Source: Imbricaverruca yamaguchii (taxonomy: Eukaryota; Arthropoda; Thecostraca; Neoverrucidae). Taken from it: DNA of 64,000 bases. Under the pieces are notes generated by a model, which searched no databases, was not told the origin of the DNA, and was given only the letters and a program-made list of their open reading frames with translations. Below, piece after piece: positions 21,756 through 34,732 of this stretch (position 1 is the stretch's first letter; each line of letters begins with the position of its first letter). The DNA is taken from assembly GCA_034440575.1 (NCBI GenBank), contig JAOTOL010001662.1, forward strand, positions 2,652,501 to 2,716,500. The letters run 5' to 3'. Both the position numbers and the translations under genes were made by a program.

Positions 21756-22773
21756 TGTGCTGCATTAGTTCAGCTGATTTCATATTTGTAAAGGTGTCTA
21801 AATTATCTGGGAAATCGTTTCTCAGAATTGTCGCCAGGCTTACCCGACTTTTATTCCTAGTAGCGTTGCGCTGAATTTGGATTATATTGGTGAAGTATAT
21901 TGAACATTTCAGATGTACAATGGCCTGAGGCGTACGACAATGGTTGCTGAGGAGCTGGACTATCTGTTATCAACTGACAATGGATTATATATGTGTGTGT
22001 GTGTGCGTGTGTGTGTGGCCTGATAAGAAGAGCGCTATAATTATCTCATGTAGATTACATGCGTAATTTACTGCCGGCCAAAGTCAGAGTACAGGTATAA
22101 TAGATATACATGATGATGAGGTTTCTGTTCAAATTGCATCTCTACATAGGTCCTGTAAGAGGAGTGAATATTCGAAAGAGCATCACGGAAGGGAATAGGA
22201 AAAGACTCCGATGGTTTAAATGAAGACTTGTTTTGGCCTGCGCATCAGCTGTTTCATTACCAGGCACTCCAATATGTCCTGAGAACCAGAGGAACTACAT
22301 ATTACTTTCCAGTTACATGACCGACGCAGTCGATGTACCCCTAAACTTCTCCTCCAAGCATGCTACTTTTCGAAACACTCAGCAATGGTTGCTGTAAGTA
22401 CATATTTGCAGCCATTGAGTAAGATGTGTCATAGTACCTCGTTATGGCTTGAAGTGCTAATTGAGAATCGAAGCACACAGCTGCTCGGGCAGTCTAAAGT
22501 TGATAAAGTCTAAAGATGCTTTATCAACTTTATTCATGAAGTCTAAAGATGCTTTGTATATTGCAAAAATTGGCATATTCCACATAATTAGCATTGCAAA
22601 CAGTCATTATATGGTACTTTCACTGACGCCACAAATTCCTTGAGTCTGCCATGACGGGGACAACGAAGCATATGGAATGTCAAAGCTTACACATTGTTGA
22701 AGTTAAATTAAAAATTAAAAGTTAAATATTTAAACTCACTGCCGCCGATCCAGCCGAAAACGACTGGGGCCAG
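21756..22773. other. Unassigned stretch with a hairpin
   Basis: Contains a short TG-rich run (21990-22018). AAAGTTGATAAAG at 22496-22508 pairs perfectly with CTTTATCAACTTT at 22519-22531 around a 10-nt loop. No gene seen. Confidence 0.5.
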
Positions 22774-23230
22774 GGTCAGCCGAACAGCAGGAAGGGATCA
22801 GCCGAACAGCAGGAAGGGATCAGCCGAACAGCAGGAAGGGGTCAGCCGAACAGCAGGGAGGGGTCAGCCAGACAACAGGAAGGGGTCAGCCAAACAGCAG
22901 GAAGGGGTCAGCCGGACAGCAGGAAGGGGTCAGCCGGACAGCAGGAAGGGGTCAGCCGAACAGCAGGAAGGGGTCAGCCGACCAGCAGGGAGGGGTCAGC
23001 CGAACAGCAGGGAGGAGTCAGCCGAACAGCAGGAAGGGGTCAGCCGAACAGCAGGGAGGGGTCAGCCAAACAGCAGGAAAGGGTCAGCCGAACAGGAGGG
23101 AAGGGTCAGCCGAACAGCAGGAAGGGGTCAGCCGAACAGCAGGAAGGGGTCAGCCGAACAGCAGGAAGGGGTCAGCCGACCAGCAGGGAGGGGTCAGCCG
23201 AACAGCAGGAAGGGGTCAGCCGAACAGCGG
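22774..23230. repeat. 22-bp minisatellite, about 21 copies
   Basis: The unit is GGTCAGCCGAACAGCAGGAA plus GG, with GGAGG/GAAGG and GAAC/GGAC/AAAC variants scattered along it. Confidence 0.95.
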
Positions 23231-24946
23231 CACCACTCCTTCAGAATATTATGTTAGCTTCCGGTAGGACACAGAAAGAATGCTACCAATATAGGGTGCA
23301 TCACCACCATTCATAAGTAAGCTTTGAAGTTTGGCATGAATACAAATTATAATGTTCATTTTTCTTCGTGCGCGCGCCTTATCATCCGGCGAGCGCTTTA
23401 TACGAGCAACATAGGGGTCAACTCAGATTCAGGAGGGGGACACCATGAAACACTGAGAATGACTCCCTCGTCTCCATCGGTATATGCACGTGCTAAAACA
23501 TAGCGAGATCACTGGCATATTAACACACCGAATTCACATCAGAATATAATTCGCTATGTTTCCTGAGATGTTTATTGGAGTTTAGATGTTTTGACGGCTT
23601 TGGAATTCATCTTCTGAAACATCCAACATCCAAAAGTGTTGTGCATCCTGGAATATCCAAAATTGTTGGGATGTTAGCAGAAATAATTGTGAAAGGAGAT
23701 GAACGTGAATAATTGTGAAGGGGGTCTCAAAGCTGCACAAAGACGAGAGGGAGAGCCTCCGAGAAGCTATGAAGAGCGAGTAAGATGCTGAAAAAGGAAC
23801 TGAAGGAAGTATGGACCACCTGCTTTGCACCACCCACTGACACACCCCTATATCTTTACCGACAATTGACACTCCATCAAAGCGGCCTCTTACAGAAAAG
23901 GAGGATGTTTCAAGGTAACCCCAGTGCTAGTTTTCTCTTGCATTACCTAAGATCACCTTATAAAGTTTGTTGATTTCCTGAGATGGAATTATTTATTGGT
24001 TCAGATTCCTAGTGAGTTAGTTGTGTTTGTGCTGTTGACGTGCCGTCCTTGGCGACACTTCATTTTAAAATTAAAATGCTGTTTCTTTCGATGTTCAAGA
24101 ACCGCTTGCATCCAAAAATATTACTGATGTTAAAGAGATAAAAAGATAATAGGGACTAATTTTTCCCAGTTGAACATTTGAAGTCGAGTTCAACGCGTGG
24201 AACCTTAGAGGAAATTGTGCTGTTTCCAATGCAACGGTATGCATATTTTTGTCAGCGCAGTTCCGTTGCCTTGGAACTTATGTGCCTCAGTTACCACGGA
24301 CGGCAGCAAGATGCCCTAATTGTCCCAGTTCACTTTGTCAGGACTGCTATAGTTCTCCATAATCTGTCGTGTCAGCTAATCAGCTTGCAAATTGTACCCA
24401 GTACAACAGCAACAGCAGTACGTGAACCCCATGACGTCCAGCAACGTCGGCCATCTTGATGGTGTATATCGAATATCGCTTGATGCTCTTTGTTGTTTTG
24501 GAACATGTCAAGATCTTCAGTTGGTCTGTGATATATTTATAGATATTGCTATCTTTGCGGCGTGTTAAGAGGAACTCATGAACATTCTGTGAGAGGAATT
24601 CCACAAGACTAACAGCTATCCAAGACGACTAAATATTCTGGCTCCATAAAACTAATGGCTATGGAGTTCCTCTATTATACGCGGTCTCTATTTCCCATAG
24701 AGCACACTTCCAGCTTTTTTCGAGACGACACCGCACATGGCGAAGAAAAGTCTAAAACGTCGAGATGCTGTCGGGATTCTACCCGGGACGCTACAGTCTA
24801 GCAAAGGAGAAGTGGTGACAGAGGTGGACATAAAGCGTTACTGTGTTTTATCAGTCGGATATCGTCAGTTGAATCTGTTCTGGCCGCAACAATTTTGTCG
24901 TGATCAGTAGAAGTAATAGTGAAAACGAACGACTTCAGAAACAACG
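23231..24946. other. Unassigned stretch
   Basis: Mixed composition. Open frames of up to 96 codons occur on both strands without supporting motifs. No repeat or RNA recognised. Confidence 0.4.
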
Positions 24947-25325
24947 AACGTGGTGTAATGGGAAAGCGCTCGAAAAGGGTCTGACACTTCCCCCAAATTT
25001 TATCCCCTGAAAAAGTGACATCACTAATGGGTCTGTGTGATCAAGACTGACGTTACCTTTTGGGCTCTTGGGAATTAATTTTGGGTATATTTCAAAAACA
25101 AGAACATATTTGGAATTAGGAAAGGAAGTCGAGATGGACAGCTGCGCGATAATATTTGTCCACCAAAAAATCAACATTTTATTTGTTCGATATTTTCTCT
25201 ATTTTTAGTTTTCAATTTTCCTGAGTTTTATTTGTCTAATGGGTAGAGCCCTATTGCAAATGTTGTCCTAGATCAACTTTAAGTTTCCCTCCTGCTTACT
25301 TTAGCCAGAATCTTCGATTTGTTTC
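24947..25325 (+). mobile_element. TTAA-terminated repeat family, partial copy G
   Basis: Matches the left-central part of copy C: AAAGCGCTCGA, AAAAGTGACATCAC, TTTTGGGCTCTTGGGAATTA, TAATGGGTAGAGC and CAGAATCTTCGATTTG occur in the same order and spacing. Both termini are missing, so it is a fragment. Confidence 0.6.
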
Positions 25326-27975
25326 CATTTATTTCGTTCGAATCGATTCGTTTGAAGGCACCCTATTTCTGGAGGCCATCGGTAGTGCGCGACATCCCGC
25401 TCAGCATATGCTGCACCGAGCTTTACCGTCTGTACCTGGTCCATTTGTGAATAAGAAGGCGAACGGAACATGTGTGGAATAAACTTCATGACACAGATCT
25501 CGTGCAGCAGAAATGGTGGGACTTCGAAATCGAAAAAGGAGATGTACGATTCGCGGGCAACATTACCCCAAAATGATGAGAACTAGAAGGAAATGGCATT
25601 GCCCATTTTCGGAATTAGAATTGCTTCACGCAAGTTTCGTAGCAAATCTTGTATTGTGGGAATTGGTCGTCCTCGGTCACAATGTGGTCGCGAGGTCATA
25701 AATAAACTTGAGTGTAACACCTGTGTTTGTTGTAACCAACTCTGATTGCATACCTGATTTGGTTATGTGATCGGTGATGATGGAGGCGAGGATATATGTT
25801 TAAATTTTAAGGTTAACTACAGGGGGTTGAACATCAACAACCAAAAAACACCGGCAATTAAACGGAGGACTTTGTTCTTTAAATGCATCAAATGCCCCGA
25901 GGTGCTGCGCAAGAGTCAGGGATAAATCAACAGCAAGAAGCGTGTTGTATACCAAATGAATGGTGTATGCATGTCCAGTGTCTACATTAACCATTCCGAC
26001 GTCAAGCCAGGGAACACAGGCCAATATGTGTTAATATCTCCCGTTTCATGAAAGGCCTAATGCGACAGAGGCTTCTGAGTTCGCCTTGAATCAAGCCGTA
26101 GTTCCACGTATGCTTGATGGCTGACAGCTTGCCATACCTTTACGAGGAATAAGCCTTGTGACGTGGTTGGCACAGTAGTGGTTCATGACGGCTAGAATCG
26201 GCTTAAACCGGCTTTTATGAACAAGACCGATCACGATTTGATGCGTCATTTGCTCGCTAAAACACAAAACATAGTAAGGCGAATGCAGATTATATATTGT
26301 AGTTACTTTACTGATGCAGTTTATTTGTAGTTTAATGAGGCTTTATTCACTCCAATCATAGTTATACCCAAAGAAGTTGAGTTTGTTTTAGGACCAATAC
26401 ACCTTTGCATGTGCGACAGCATGCTGATTGAATAACGCAGCGTAAAGTAGTCTCCCCTAATAACATAATCTAGCAGAATCTAATTGTGTAAGAAAATGAA
26501 ACGTTAAATCAACACTGCTTAACTTGTGCTTTAATTGTATTGTCTGAGGGCAAGGAGAAAGACAAGTCATGCTTTATTTTACTTTTGAAGGAAAAGAACT
26601 TCTATAAGGTTTTTAAGAAAACTTATCTTCCACTTTACTAAACTAACATGGGGCAGCGACATTGGGCATCATAGGACCAATTACATGCCGATAGCAGGAC
26701 AGCATTGCTGACGCCTAAAGTACGGACAGCGTCAGGTCAGGGGCGACGCTGCTGACCACGAATTTCTGCCGTTTTTAGAATTCCATATTATTCGGTTGCC
26801 AATAAGCTGGGCTGCTCGCCTATATTGCACTACTCGATCGCTATTTGCACATATCCATTTTGCGAAAAAAGGTCACAAGTAAAGCTGGCCTGGTTTGGCT
26901 TGACGGAGAGACGGTGCATGGGACGCATACTCGGTCTTTGCATTCAGTCATCACGCGACAGCGAAACCAGATAACCATATCAGCAGTGCAACCAACAGTG
27001 CAAACAGCAACAGTGCAACCAGATAACCATATCATCGTTGCTCCTACATGTTTGCTTTTCAGTCTCACGAATACGCTGTTCAACTGAACTTCCATAGACA
27101 CTCTTTCTGCGACCTTCCCGTGAAGCTGCTCTTAAAACCCATCTTGGCCATTTCACTTTGCAATAGTCGACCCTTAGCCTCAAAGACCCCATCTGACGCG
27201 ACCCTCCCGAAACGTTTCGGGATGACTTGGCATGACATCACCTTGGAATCTGCAACACAATCCGACGACGTCATTATCATTATGATCGTATAATCGTATA
27301 ACTGTTGCTTACCACAAGGTAACATGCTGGTTTTCGAATAAAACATTTAGGCAAAAAGCTATGCATAAATCCTTTTACAGTAAAACCAATTGAACATTCA
27401 TCTCAAATCATGTCACTGCGCTCCAATTCACTTGTATTACTTTTCTCTTCACTTCTCAGAGGCCAGGCATTTTCACTCGCGATCAGCTTGTCATACACCT
27501 GGCATCCATGCCAGCGTTTGCCATTCGCCCGAAATTGGAAATAAGTGAATACTCGATCAGTATCCTAGACTCAGTAGTTCAGTCCCATGGGCGATGCCAC
27601 TTTTATTTCCGCTTTCAGTAAAGCAATTCCATGAATGCATCGCATCCGAAATCACTTAGCACTGTATACGTGCTTGCAGGCATATGGTTGGATAGATGCT
27701 GAAGGCAATCCATCTGTAACTCAGATATATTGCATGATTATATGCGGAGATTCGACTGCTTGCATTTGTAACGAAGTGACCATCGAACCCCTCTTTCGAA
27801 ATGCGTTTGGCTCCTGTGTGTCCCGACTCGTCGAGTCCTGTCGTCAACGCTCCAAACGGAAATCGTCGCCTGTCAATCGGCGCGCCGGTGACTCGAATCT
27901 CGACGGTAGCCAAGCGTGTTATGCAAAGTGAGTTTCCGTTCTCATCGGCGACGACGGTCGGTCGGCAGACGCTGC
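25326..27975. other. Unassigned stretch
   Basis: No gene recognised. A tiny CA-rich repeat (CAACAGTGCAAACAGCAACA) lies at about 26990-27020. The last 180 bases before the 42-bp array are free of stops in one frame, which joins the array into a 237-codon frame (27801-28514). I do not accept that frame as a gene. Confidence 0.4.
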
Positions 27976-28402
27976 GCCATTGTATCGTGACACATTCGGA
28001 ACACATCGCGCCATGTCACCATTGTACCGTGACACATTCGGAACACATCGCGTCATGTCACCATTGTACCGTGACACATTCGGAAGACATCGCGCCATGT
28101 CACCATTGTACCGTGACACTTTCGGAATACATCGCGCCATGTCACCATTCTACCGTGACACATTCAGAATACATCGCGCCATGTCACCATTGTACCGTGA
28201 CACATTCGGAACACATCGCGTCATGTCACCATTGTACCGTGACACATTCGGAACACATCGCGTCATGTCACCATTGTACCGTGACACATTCGGAACACAT
28301 CGCGTCATGTCACAATTGTACCGTGACACATTCGGAAGACATCGCGCCATGCCACTATTGTACCGTGACACATTCGGAAGACATCGCGTCATGTCACCAT
28401 TG
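27976..28402. repeat. 42-bp minisatellite, about 10 copies
   Basis: The unit begins ACCGTGACACATTCGGAA and ends CATCGCGCCATGTCACCATT GT. Because 42 is a multiple of three, frames stay open on both strands (14-residue peptide repeats such as TVTHSEHIAPCHHC). This explains the long open frames without requiring a protein. Confidence 0.95.
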
Positions 28403-29194
28403 CGCAGTGTTAAATTATTCGTCAAATAGGGTGGAAAATACCACTTTCTGGACACTCAATCGACATCCTTCTCCAAGAAGTATCGACATCTTGCTCCGTG
28501 ATGCGTGCTTATGAAGTCTTCGTGTCACCTTTCTAGCAGTATCTCGATTATACGTATCATGTCAGTGCTCCTAATAAGGAATAGTGACACACGGACATAT
28601 CGCAACGTAATTTTTGGTAAAGGGATTAACTATGTGATATGGCGTACGGTATCAAATTATAGCATAGGTAATTTTCTCCCTGTCTGGAATACAACCCTTC
28701 CTAAATTATGAATCTCAAAGCAAATGAAAAATGTACAGTCATAAGTACGTACACCATTGGCTCAAACTTGAGTCGGAAAAACATCAAAAGTACTTTAATT
28801 GACACTAATTCCATGGCAAACTTCGGCATCCTTCGGTGCCCGTTTCGACATCTCACACCTAACAAAAAACAATATTTTAACCCTGCCATTGCGACACCCA
28901 TGTCACCACTGCATATGTAGGGCAGGGGACTGGCCAAAGTCGTGGACCGGGCCCTTGCCTCCGAGTTTCGGCTCGTGATTGACCCGTGACTGGTGTGCCC
29001 GAGTAGTGCGCGACTGGCCCTGGTCAGGCAGGCGGATCTGGTCGGTCGATGCGGTAAGATGTTGCCGAGCGGGTGGAGATGAGCAGACGTGCAGACACGG
29101 CTGAGCAGCAGATGTGAGCGGACCGTCTGATTGGACGGTGGACAGTCGAAGTGCCGAGAGGACTTTTGAGTCTTGAAACGTTGACGTCGACATA
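28403..29194. other. Unassigned stretch
   Basis: No gene or repeat recognised between the 42-bp and 6-bp arrays. Confidence 0.4.
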
Positions 29195-29562
29195 GACGTT
29201 GACGTTGACGTTGACGTTGACGTTGACGTTGACGTTGACGTTGACGTTGACGTTGACGTTGACGTTGACGTTGACGTTGACGTTGACGTTGACGTTGACG
29301 TTGACGTTGACGTTGACGTTGACGTTGACGTTGACGTTGACGTTGACGTTGACGTTGACGTTGACGTTGACGTTGACGTTGACGTTGACGTTGACGTTGA
29401 CGTTGACGTTGACGTTGACGTTGACGTTGACGTTGACGTTGACGTTGACGTTGACGTTGACGTTGACGTTGACGTTGACGTTGACGTTGACGTTGACGTT
29501 GACGTTGACGTTGACGTTGACGTTGACGTTGACGTTGACGTTGACGTTGACGTTGACGTTGA
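29195..29562. repeat. (GACGTT)n hexanucleotide array, about 61 copies
   Basis: 368 bases of perfect six-base repeat, with the first imperfect unit (GAAGTT) only at the right end. It reads as Thr-Leu repeats on the plus strand and Val-Asn repeats on the minus strand, so the 198- and 220-codon open frames here are artefacts. Each unit contains TGACGT, the CRE/ATF half-site core. Confidence 0.98.
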
Positions 29563-30602
29563 AGTTGACGTTGATATTATCGTTTGTGTTAGCGTTCACA
29601 TGGACGTTACAATGGCACAAACAGTTTACAGATATGTGTCAGTCAGTATCTACCCACTGTTTTCTGTTGGTGCTGTTATACGCCAAGCTGTTAGAGTTTT
29701 GCCAATCGTCCGCCCGCTCAATACAAGGGCGAGTCGCGGCTGTTGGATTTGGAAAACAGTTGTCGCGGGGCGAGACAAATATTAAACGACCAGTCGACGA
29801 CCAACGACCAGGCAGTGATACTGCCAGGCGAAATGTATTTGCATATACACTGTGCTTTTAACACTGGCTCTCGCTTCTCCAGTGCCCCAATACTTATTGG
29901 TTACTCTTGTCAACGTACTTCAGCACTATTGAGTTATATCCGTATTCTAACGACAGTGTTGGAGATAATCTAATGCCCGTTAGAAAACTGTACTGTAATA
30001 TAATTGTTAACTTTGACTATTTAGCTTCATACGTAAATGTTGTTTTGTCACTATTCTGTTGTGGCCGAATGTGACCACAACACACATATTCCCTTGCATC
30101 CGATGTCAGCCATATTTTTGTCCAAATGTAGCAGCTAGGCTTCAGTCGAGTGCCCAACACCATATTAGGCCTAGCTGTCATGCTTGTGACATCAAAGGGA
30201 TTGCAGGGATTCTTTCGCTCCGATCAACTGTCGTCGCATGGTCGTGCCGTCCAGCGGTGGCGCGCTTTTTTCCTGCTCCAACCCCGTCTTTCCCGCTCTA
30301 ACCCCGTTTTGCCGAGCGTAAGCCCGACAAAGCAGCTGTACTCGGCGGAAAATCTGGCAGTGTCCGGTCGGATCTGGCAGCAGGTATGCGACTCTCCGCC
30401 GTCGAGTGCCAATATGACGGGCGATTTTTTGGTACTGCTTGACAGGTGCAGTAATCGCAATCCGGCAACACCCGTGGCGGGAGGATCACCTTGAGCGTTG
30501 ACGTCACCAACTGGCAACGGCGTCCGCGTACTGAGGTGCGCCGCGGACACCTGCCGCGCCACAGAGTCACTCTGTCAATCGAGCTCAATCGTGACAACTA
30601 TC
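29563..30602. other. Unassigned stretch
   Basis: GC-rich from about 30200 to 30600 with overlapping open frames of about 100 codons on both strands, none with motifs I recognise. Confidence 0.4.
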
Positions 30603-30865
30603 GATACACCGACCGCTGTGTGAACCCGCGGCACACCGACCATACTTCATATTACGCACGATACACTGACCATAATTCACATAGCCCAAGACACATGGTA
30701 CATAGGTATGTAACCCACGACACACTGACCATAGTGTTAACCCACGATACACGGACCGTAGTGCTACCCGGTGACATATCGACCGTAGTGATACTCCACG
30801 ACACATCGACCGCAATGTTAGCCCGCGACACACGAACCATGGTGTTAACCCGTGACACACAGTTC
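30603..30865. repeat. Diverged 27-28-bp tandem array
   Basis: Units resemble CCCACGACACACTGACCATA followed by GTGTTAA, and are most regular at 30713-30860. Earlier copies are more diverged. Confidence 0.75.
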
Positions 30866-31421
30866 GCAACTTTTACTCGTTGGCTTAGTATCTATTTTTG
30901 TTTAAATCATCGGGACAACGTTAAACACTCGATATGGATGAGGTTTGAGGTATTCCACAATGTTTGTATTATATTCTATTATGGGTCATGCAACATTCTC
31001 CTGACTTATATTTTACTCTTTGCCGTCTGAAAATGAACAGAGACGGACGCATACATGGACAAGAAAATGATCCAGCCTTCTGCTGTCACACCAAGTGGAT
31101 GCTCGAAGAACTGGTCTTGAAAACCGATAGGTATGTGTCTTTTTACTGAACTTTTCTGTTTGCTATCCTAGTCCTAGTCTTTCTGTACTATATTGCTTTT
31201 GCTTGTACAAAAAATGTTCAAGCTATTTTTTACGTAATTCTCAATTATCTAGTTCAACTCATATCATTTAAACGGTTCATATTTTGGTTTTCTTGTGGTG
31301 GCGTCATTTGGCATGTCACAGGCGAAGTGGTAAATACAATTTTTTTCCTATCAGATATTCAACTGCGGAGAGACCATACATTTGTCTCTCAGGGCCATAC
31401 ATTTGTCTCTCCTGTCAGATG
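30866..31421. other. Unassigned stretch
   Basis: AT-rich with no gene recognised. A small direct repeat, CATACATTTGTCTCTC, occurs at about 31375 and 31396. Confidence 0.4.
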
Positions 31422-32240
31422 CTCATGCCTCGTCTTAGGGGGTGTTGGGTGGGGGGGGGATGGCGGATAGTAACCACCCTCTAAAATTCAAACTAAGCGT
31501 CGCACGAAACCGAAAGAAGTGGCATCTGAAAGCGCTCGACGAGTAGGGTCCGGGTCCATCCCCGAAAACAATTTCCCTCGAAAAGTGACGTCACTATGGG
31601 TGCTAGATTTTCGCGAATTTTCACGACCTACGTTATGTTTTTGGCTCTGGGGAGTTCATTTTGGGGCACATTTGAGATAACAAATTTTAAATCAGAAAAG
31701 GACAGCGAAGTCGACCAGGGCCACACAATGTCTTGCCCACAAATCGTTTTATGAAATTCCAAATTTTGAATGTTCCAGTTTTCTTTAATTTTCCTTTTCT
31801 AATGGGTAGAGCAGACCGAGAAACGTTCTTGGAAGTCAACTTGCACTAACAAAAAATGCTTATTTTATTCAGAATCTTCGATTTGAACTCTAATAGGCAA
31901 ATGTGCACAAGTTATAAGTAGTAAAAAAACGGAATAAAATCAATATTCCTCTCGTACGTTTTGTTGCATCACCAATAATAAGCAAACGCTGAAAGTTTCA
32001 TTAAAATATCTGTATCCATTAAAGCGTGACGACTGATTGAACGTTTTTGGAGGTGACCTCACTTGACCTAGATTAACTCTTTGACCCTAGATGACCTGAC
32101 CTCAAAAGTTTGACATAACATGCCAAATTAATGTGGGAAAAGGTATGCCAAATATCGGCGCGCTACCTCGCGCCGTTCGTTCACTATCCGCGAAAAGCCT
32201 AGGGGGGGTTGAAAACCGCCCCCGGTACGGCGCGGGTTAA
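31422..32240 (+). mobile_element. TTAA-terminated repeat family, copy C
   Basis: About 820 bp, the best example of the variant without the 365-bp doublet. The left end reads CCTCGTCTTAGGGGG (related to CCGTCTCGGGGG) and the right end GGTACGGCGCGGGTTAA, so the termini are inverted. Landmarks in order are CGTCGCACGAAA, AAGTGACGTCAC, GGCTCTGGGGAGTTCATTTT, TCTAATGGGTAGAGC, CAGAATCTTCGATTTGAACT, AAAGCGTGACGACTG and ATGCCAAATTAATGTGGGA. No transposase frame. Confidence 0.65.
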
Positions 32241-32599
32241 TGAACCTTAGCACCCCTTGCTAGGTAGCTACTATAGAGAAATCATCAAGACCGATGACAG
32301 ACAGTGCTTGATGCTGCCCTACGAAACACTATCATTGAGATTGTCCATCTGCAGAAAGAAGTAATATCACTGAAAGCTGAGAACAAACAACCTAAAGGGT
32401 GGGTGATTCCCACATTGGATTCGATGAAATGAGCGTTGTGGTCACAAACATCACCGATATTTTGGGAGGGAAGGGGTGATAGTGACAAACATCCGAGGAA
32501 AAAAAAAGTTTTTGAGATCATCACCGCAACTCCCAGGATGGATCTAAAGTGGACTTCGATGTTTTCCACCGTTTTAAAAAGGAGAGTCATATTATAGCT

Positions 32600-33343
32600 A
32601 GGGAGCCTTTTTGCGCCCTCTGGGTGTTTCCACGGATACCGGAAAAAACTGTACACATCAGTGTGCCGACATGCTACGCATCTTTTCTCACATCAATTTG
32701 GCATGTTGTGGGTATATTTTGAGATCGGATCACTTTCGGTCAGAGAAAAGTGAGAAGTCGAAGAAGGCGACTATTGCAGAATTGAAGGTCAAGTAAGATT
32801 TTCTCCAAAGAGTTTAACCAGTCATCACATGTTAACGGATACAAATATTTGAATGCAACTTTCAGCGTGTTCTTATTTTTAGGGGTGCAATGAAACACAC
32901 CAGATGATTTTTTTTCGTTTATGATGTATTAGTTTTGCATATTTACCATTGGATATAAAATAGAAGATTCAGGCTAAAATAAGAGGGGAAGTTGACTGGA
33001 AGCAACGTTTTGCGGTTCTCTCTACTAATTAAAAAAACGAGAATCAAAGAATACTAAAAAAACATAAAATTTTCCCCAGATATGTTGCCTTTTGAGTAGG
33101 GAAAATTTTACTTTTCTTGTTTTTACAATCGCCTCCAAAATGAACTGCCTGGAGCCAAAAACATGTCAGTAGTGTTCACAGAAATCCCTAGTGACGTCAC
33201 TTTTGGGCCATACAACTTTAGATGTGGTTTCGGACGCTACTCGTGGAACGCTTTCAGATGACACACCATGCAATTTCGTGCGACGATTAGTTTCGAGATT
33301 AGAGCGGGCATGTACGACCCCCCACACCCGAGACGGAGTGTAA
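32600..33343 (-). mobile_element. TTAA-terminated repeat family, copy H
   Basis: Minus-strand copy with the same landmarks reversed: CACATCAATTTGGCATG, AACCAGTCATCACATG, AGATTCAGGCTAAAATAAG, CCAAAATGAACTGCC, AGTGACGTCACTTT, TTTCGTGCGACGATTAG. It ends CCCGAGACGGAGTGTAA at 33343. It lies tail to tail with copy C, about 360 bp away. Confidence 0.6.
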
Positions 33344-33600
33344 GGATATGACCGGAAAGATCGAAAATGGTTTACAAGCTTGACGAAAGGATAAGGTGTA
33401 TCAAACCCGGTTTGCATGGGATGCTGATCCTATCATGCGAGAGGCAACACCCGGCCACTTCCCTCTTACCCAGGGTGTGATTCAATTGGGAGTTAAGCAT
33501 GCTGTTTCACCGACCGTTTGTGCATGACCAGATAACAAGGACAGAAGCCGCTGCACGTCCAGGTCGCAACGTGCCTATGTTGTTTTAACTGTTCATGCTT

Positions 33601-34328
33601 CTCCAAATCCTACTGTGATTACCCGACACCTAGTCACAAACTGTCCATACTTCTCCATATCACACCGTGACTACCCGACACCGAGTCACAAACTGTCAAT
33701 ACTTCTCCATATCACACCGTGGCTACCCGACACCGAGTCACAAACTGTCAATACTTCTCCATATCACACTGTGACTACCAGACAACGAGTCATAAACTGT
33801 TCATACTTCTCCATATCCCACTGTCATCACCTGGCACCGAGTCACAAACTGGCCATTCTTCTCCATATCCCACTGTCATCATCTGGCACCGAGTCACAAA
33901 CTGGCCATACTTCTCTTAATCCCACTGTCATCACCTGGCACCGAGTCACAAACTGGCCATACTTCTCTTAATCCTACTGTCATCAGCTGGCACCGAGTCA
34001 CGAACTGGCCATACTTCTCTTAATCCTACTGTAACTACCTGGCACCGAGTCACAAACTGGCCATACTTCTCTTAATCCTACCGTCATCACCTGGCACCGA
34101 GTCACAAACTGGCCATACTTCTCTTGATCCCACTGTCATCACCTGGCACCGAGTCACAAACTGGCCATACTTCTCTTAATCCCACTGTCATCACCTGGCA
34201 CCGAGTCACAAACTGGCCATACTTCTCTTAATCCCGCTGTCATCACCTTGCACCGAGTCATAAACTGGCCATACTTCTCTTAATCCCACGGTGACTACCT
34301 GGCACCGAGTCCCCCGTTCTCTCCATAT
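33601..34328. repeat. 52-bp minisatellite, 14 copies
   Basis: The unit contains GGCACCGAGTCACAAACTGG followed by CCATACTTCTC. The first four copies carry CCGACACCGAGTCACAAACT with CTCCATAT; later copies carry CTCTTAAT, so the array has two sub-blocks. Confidence 0.95.
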
Positions 34329-34644
34329 CAACATTTCGGACATGCTCAACGCAAGTTTAACAAGTTCACGATCTAATCTCTCATGCATGCCATGCGACCA
34401 CACACAGAGTGGTCAGCTCCCAGCGATACCATGCCAGCACGATACGCGCGGCCTCGACCAGCACTCGGCTGCACCCACCAATTGGCTCACCAGCTGGATC
34501 CGACTGCCGTCCAACTTCATCCTCTTCCGGATCGTGGTCGCGCACGGCGACAATAGTTGTGCACACCAGCATGTCAGGCCAGTAAATTATAACCAGTTAT
34601 TCTATGCATAGCTTGCAATGTTGCCATTTCACCATATTCTTCAT

Positions 34645-34732
34645 CGCTACCACCACCGCTGCACTACCGCTACCACCACCGCTGCACTACCGCTACCACC
34701 ACCGCTGCACTACCGCTACCACCACCGCGCAC
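34645..34732. repeat. 23-bp minisatellite, about 4 copies
   Basis: Units of CGCTACCACCACCGCTGCAC plus TAC. Confidence 0.95.

Noticed and set aside
29024..29861. Open frames of 198 and 220 codons encoding Val-Asn or Thr-Leu repeats
   Set aside because: They are forced by the perfect six-base array, which has no stop codon in these frames.
33601..34328. Regular 52-bp repeats considered as a CRISPR array
   Set aside because: The repeats are contiguous, with no unique spacers, and the genome is eukaryotic.
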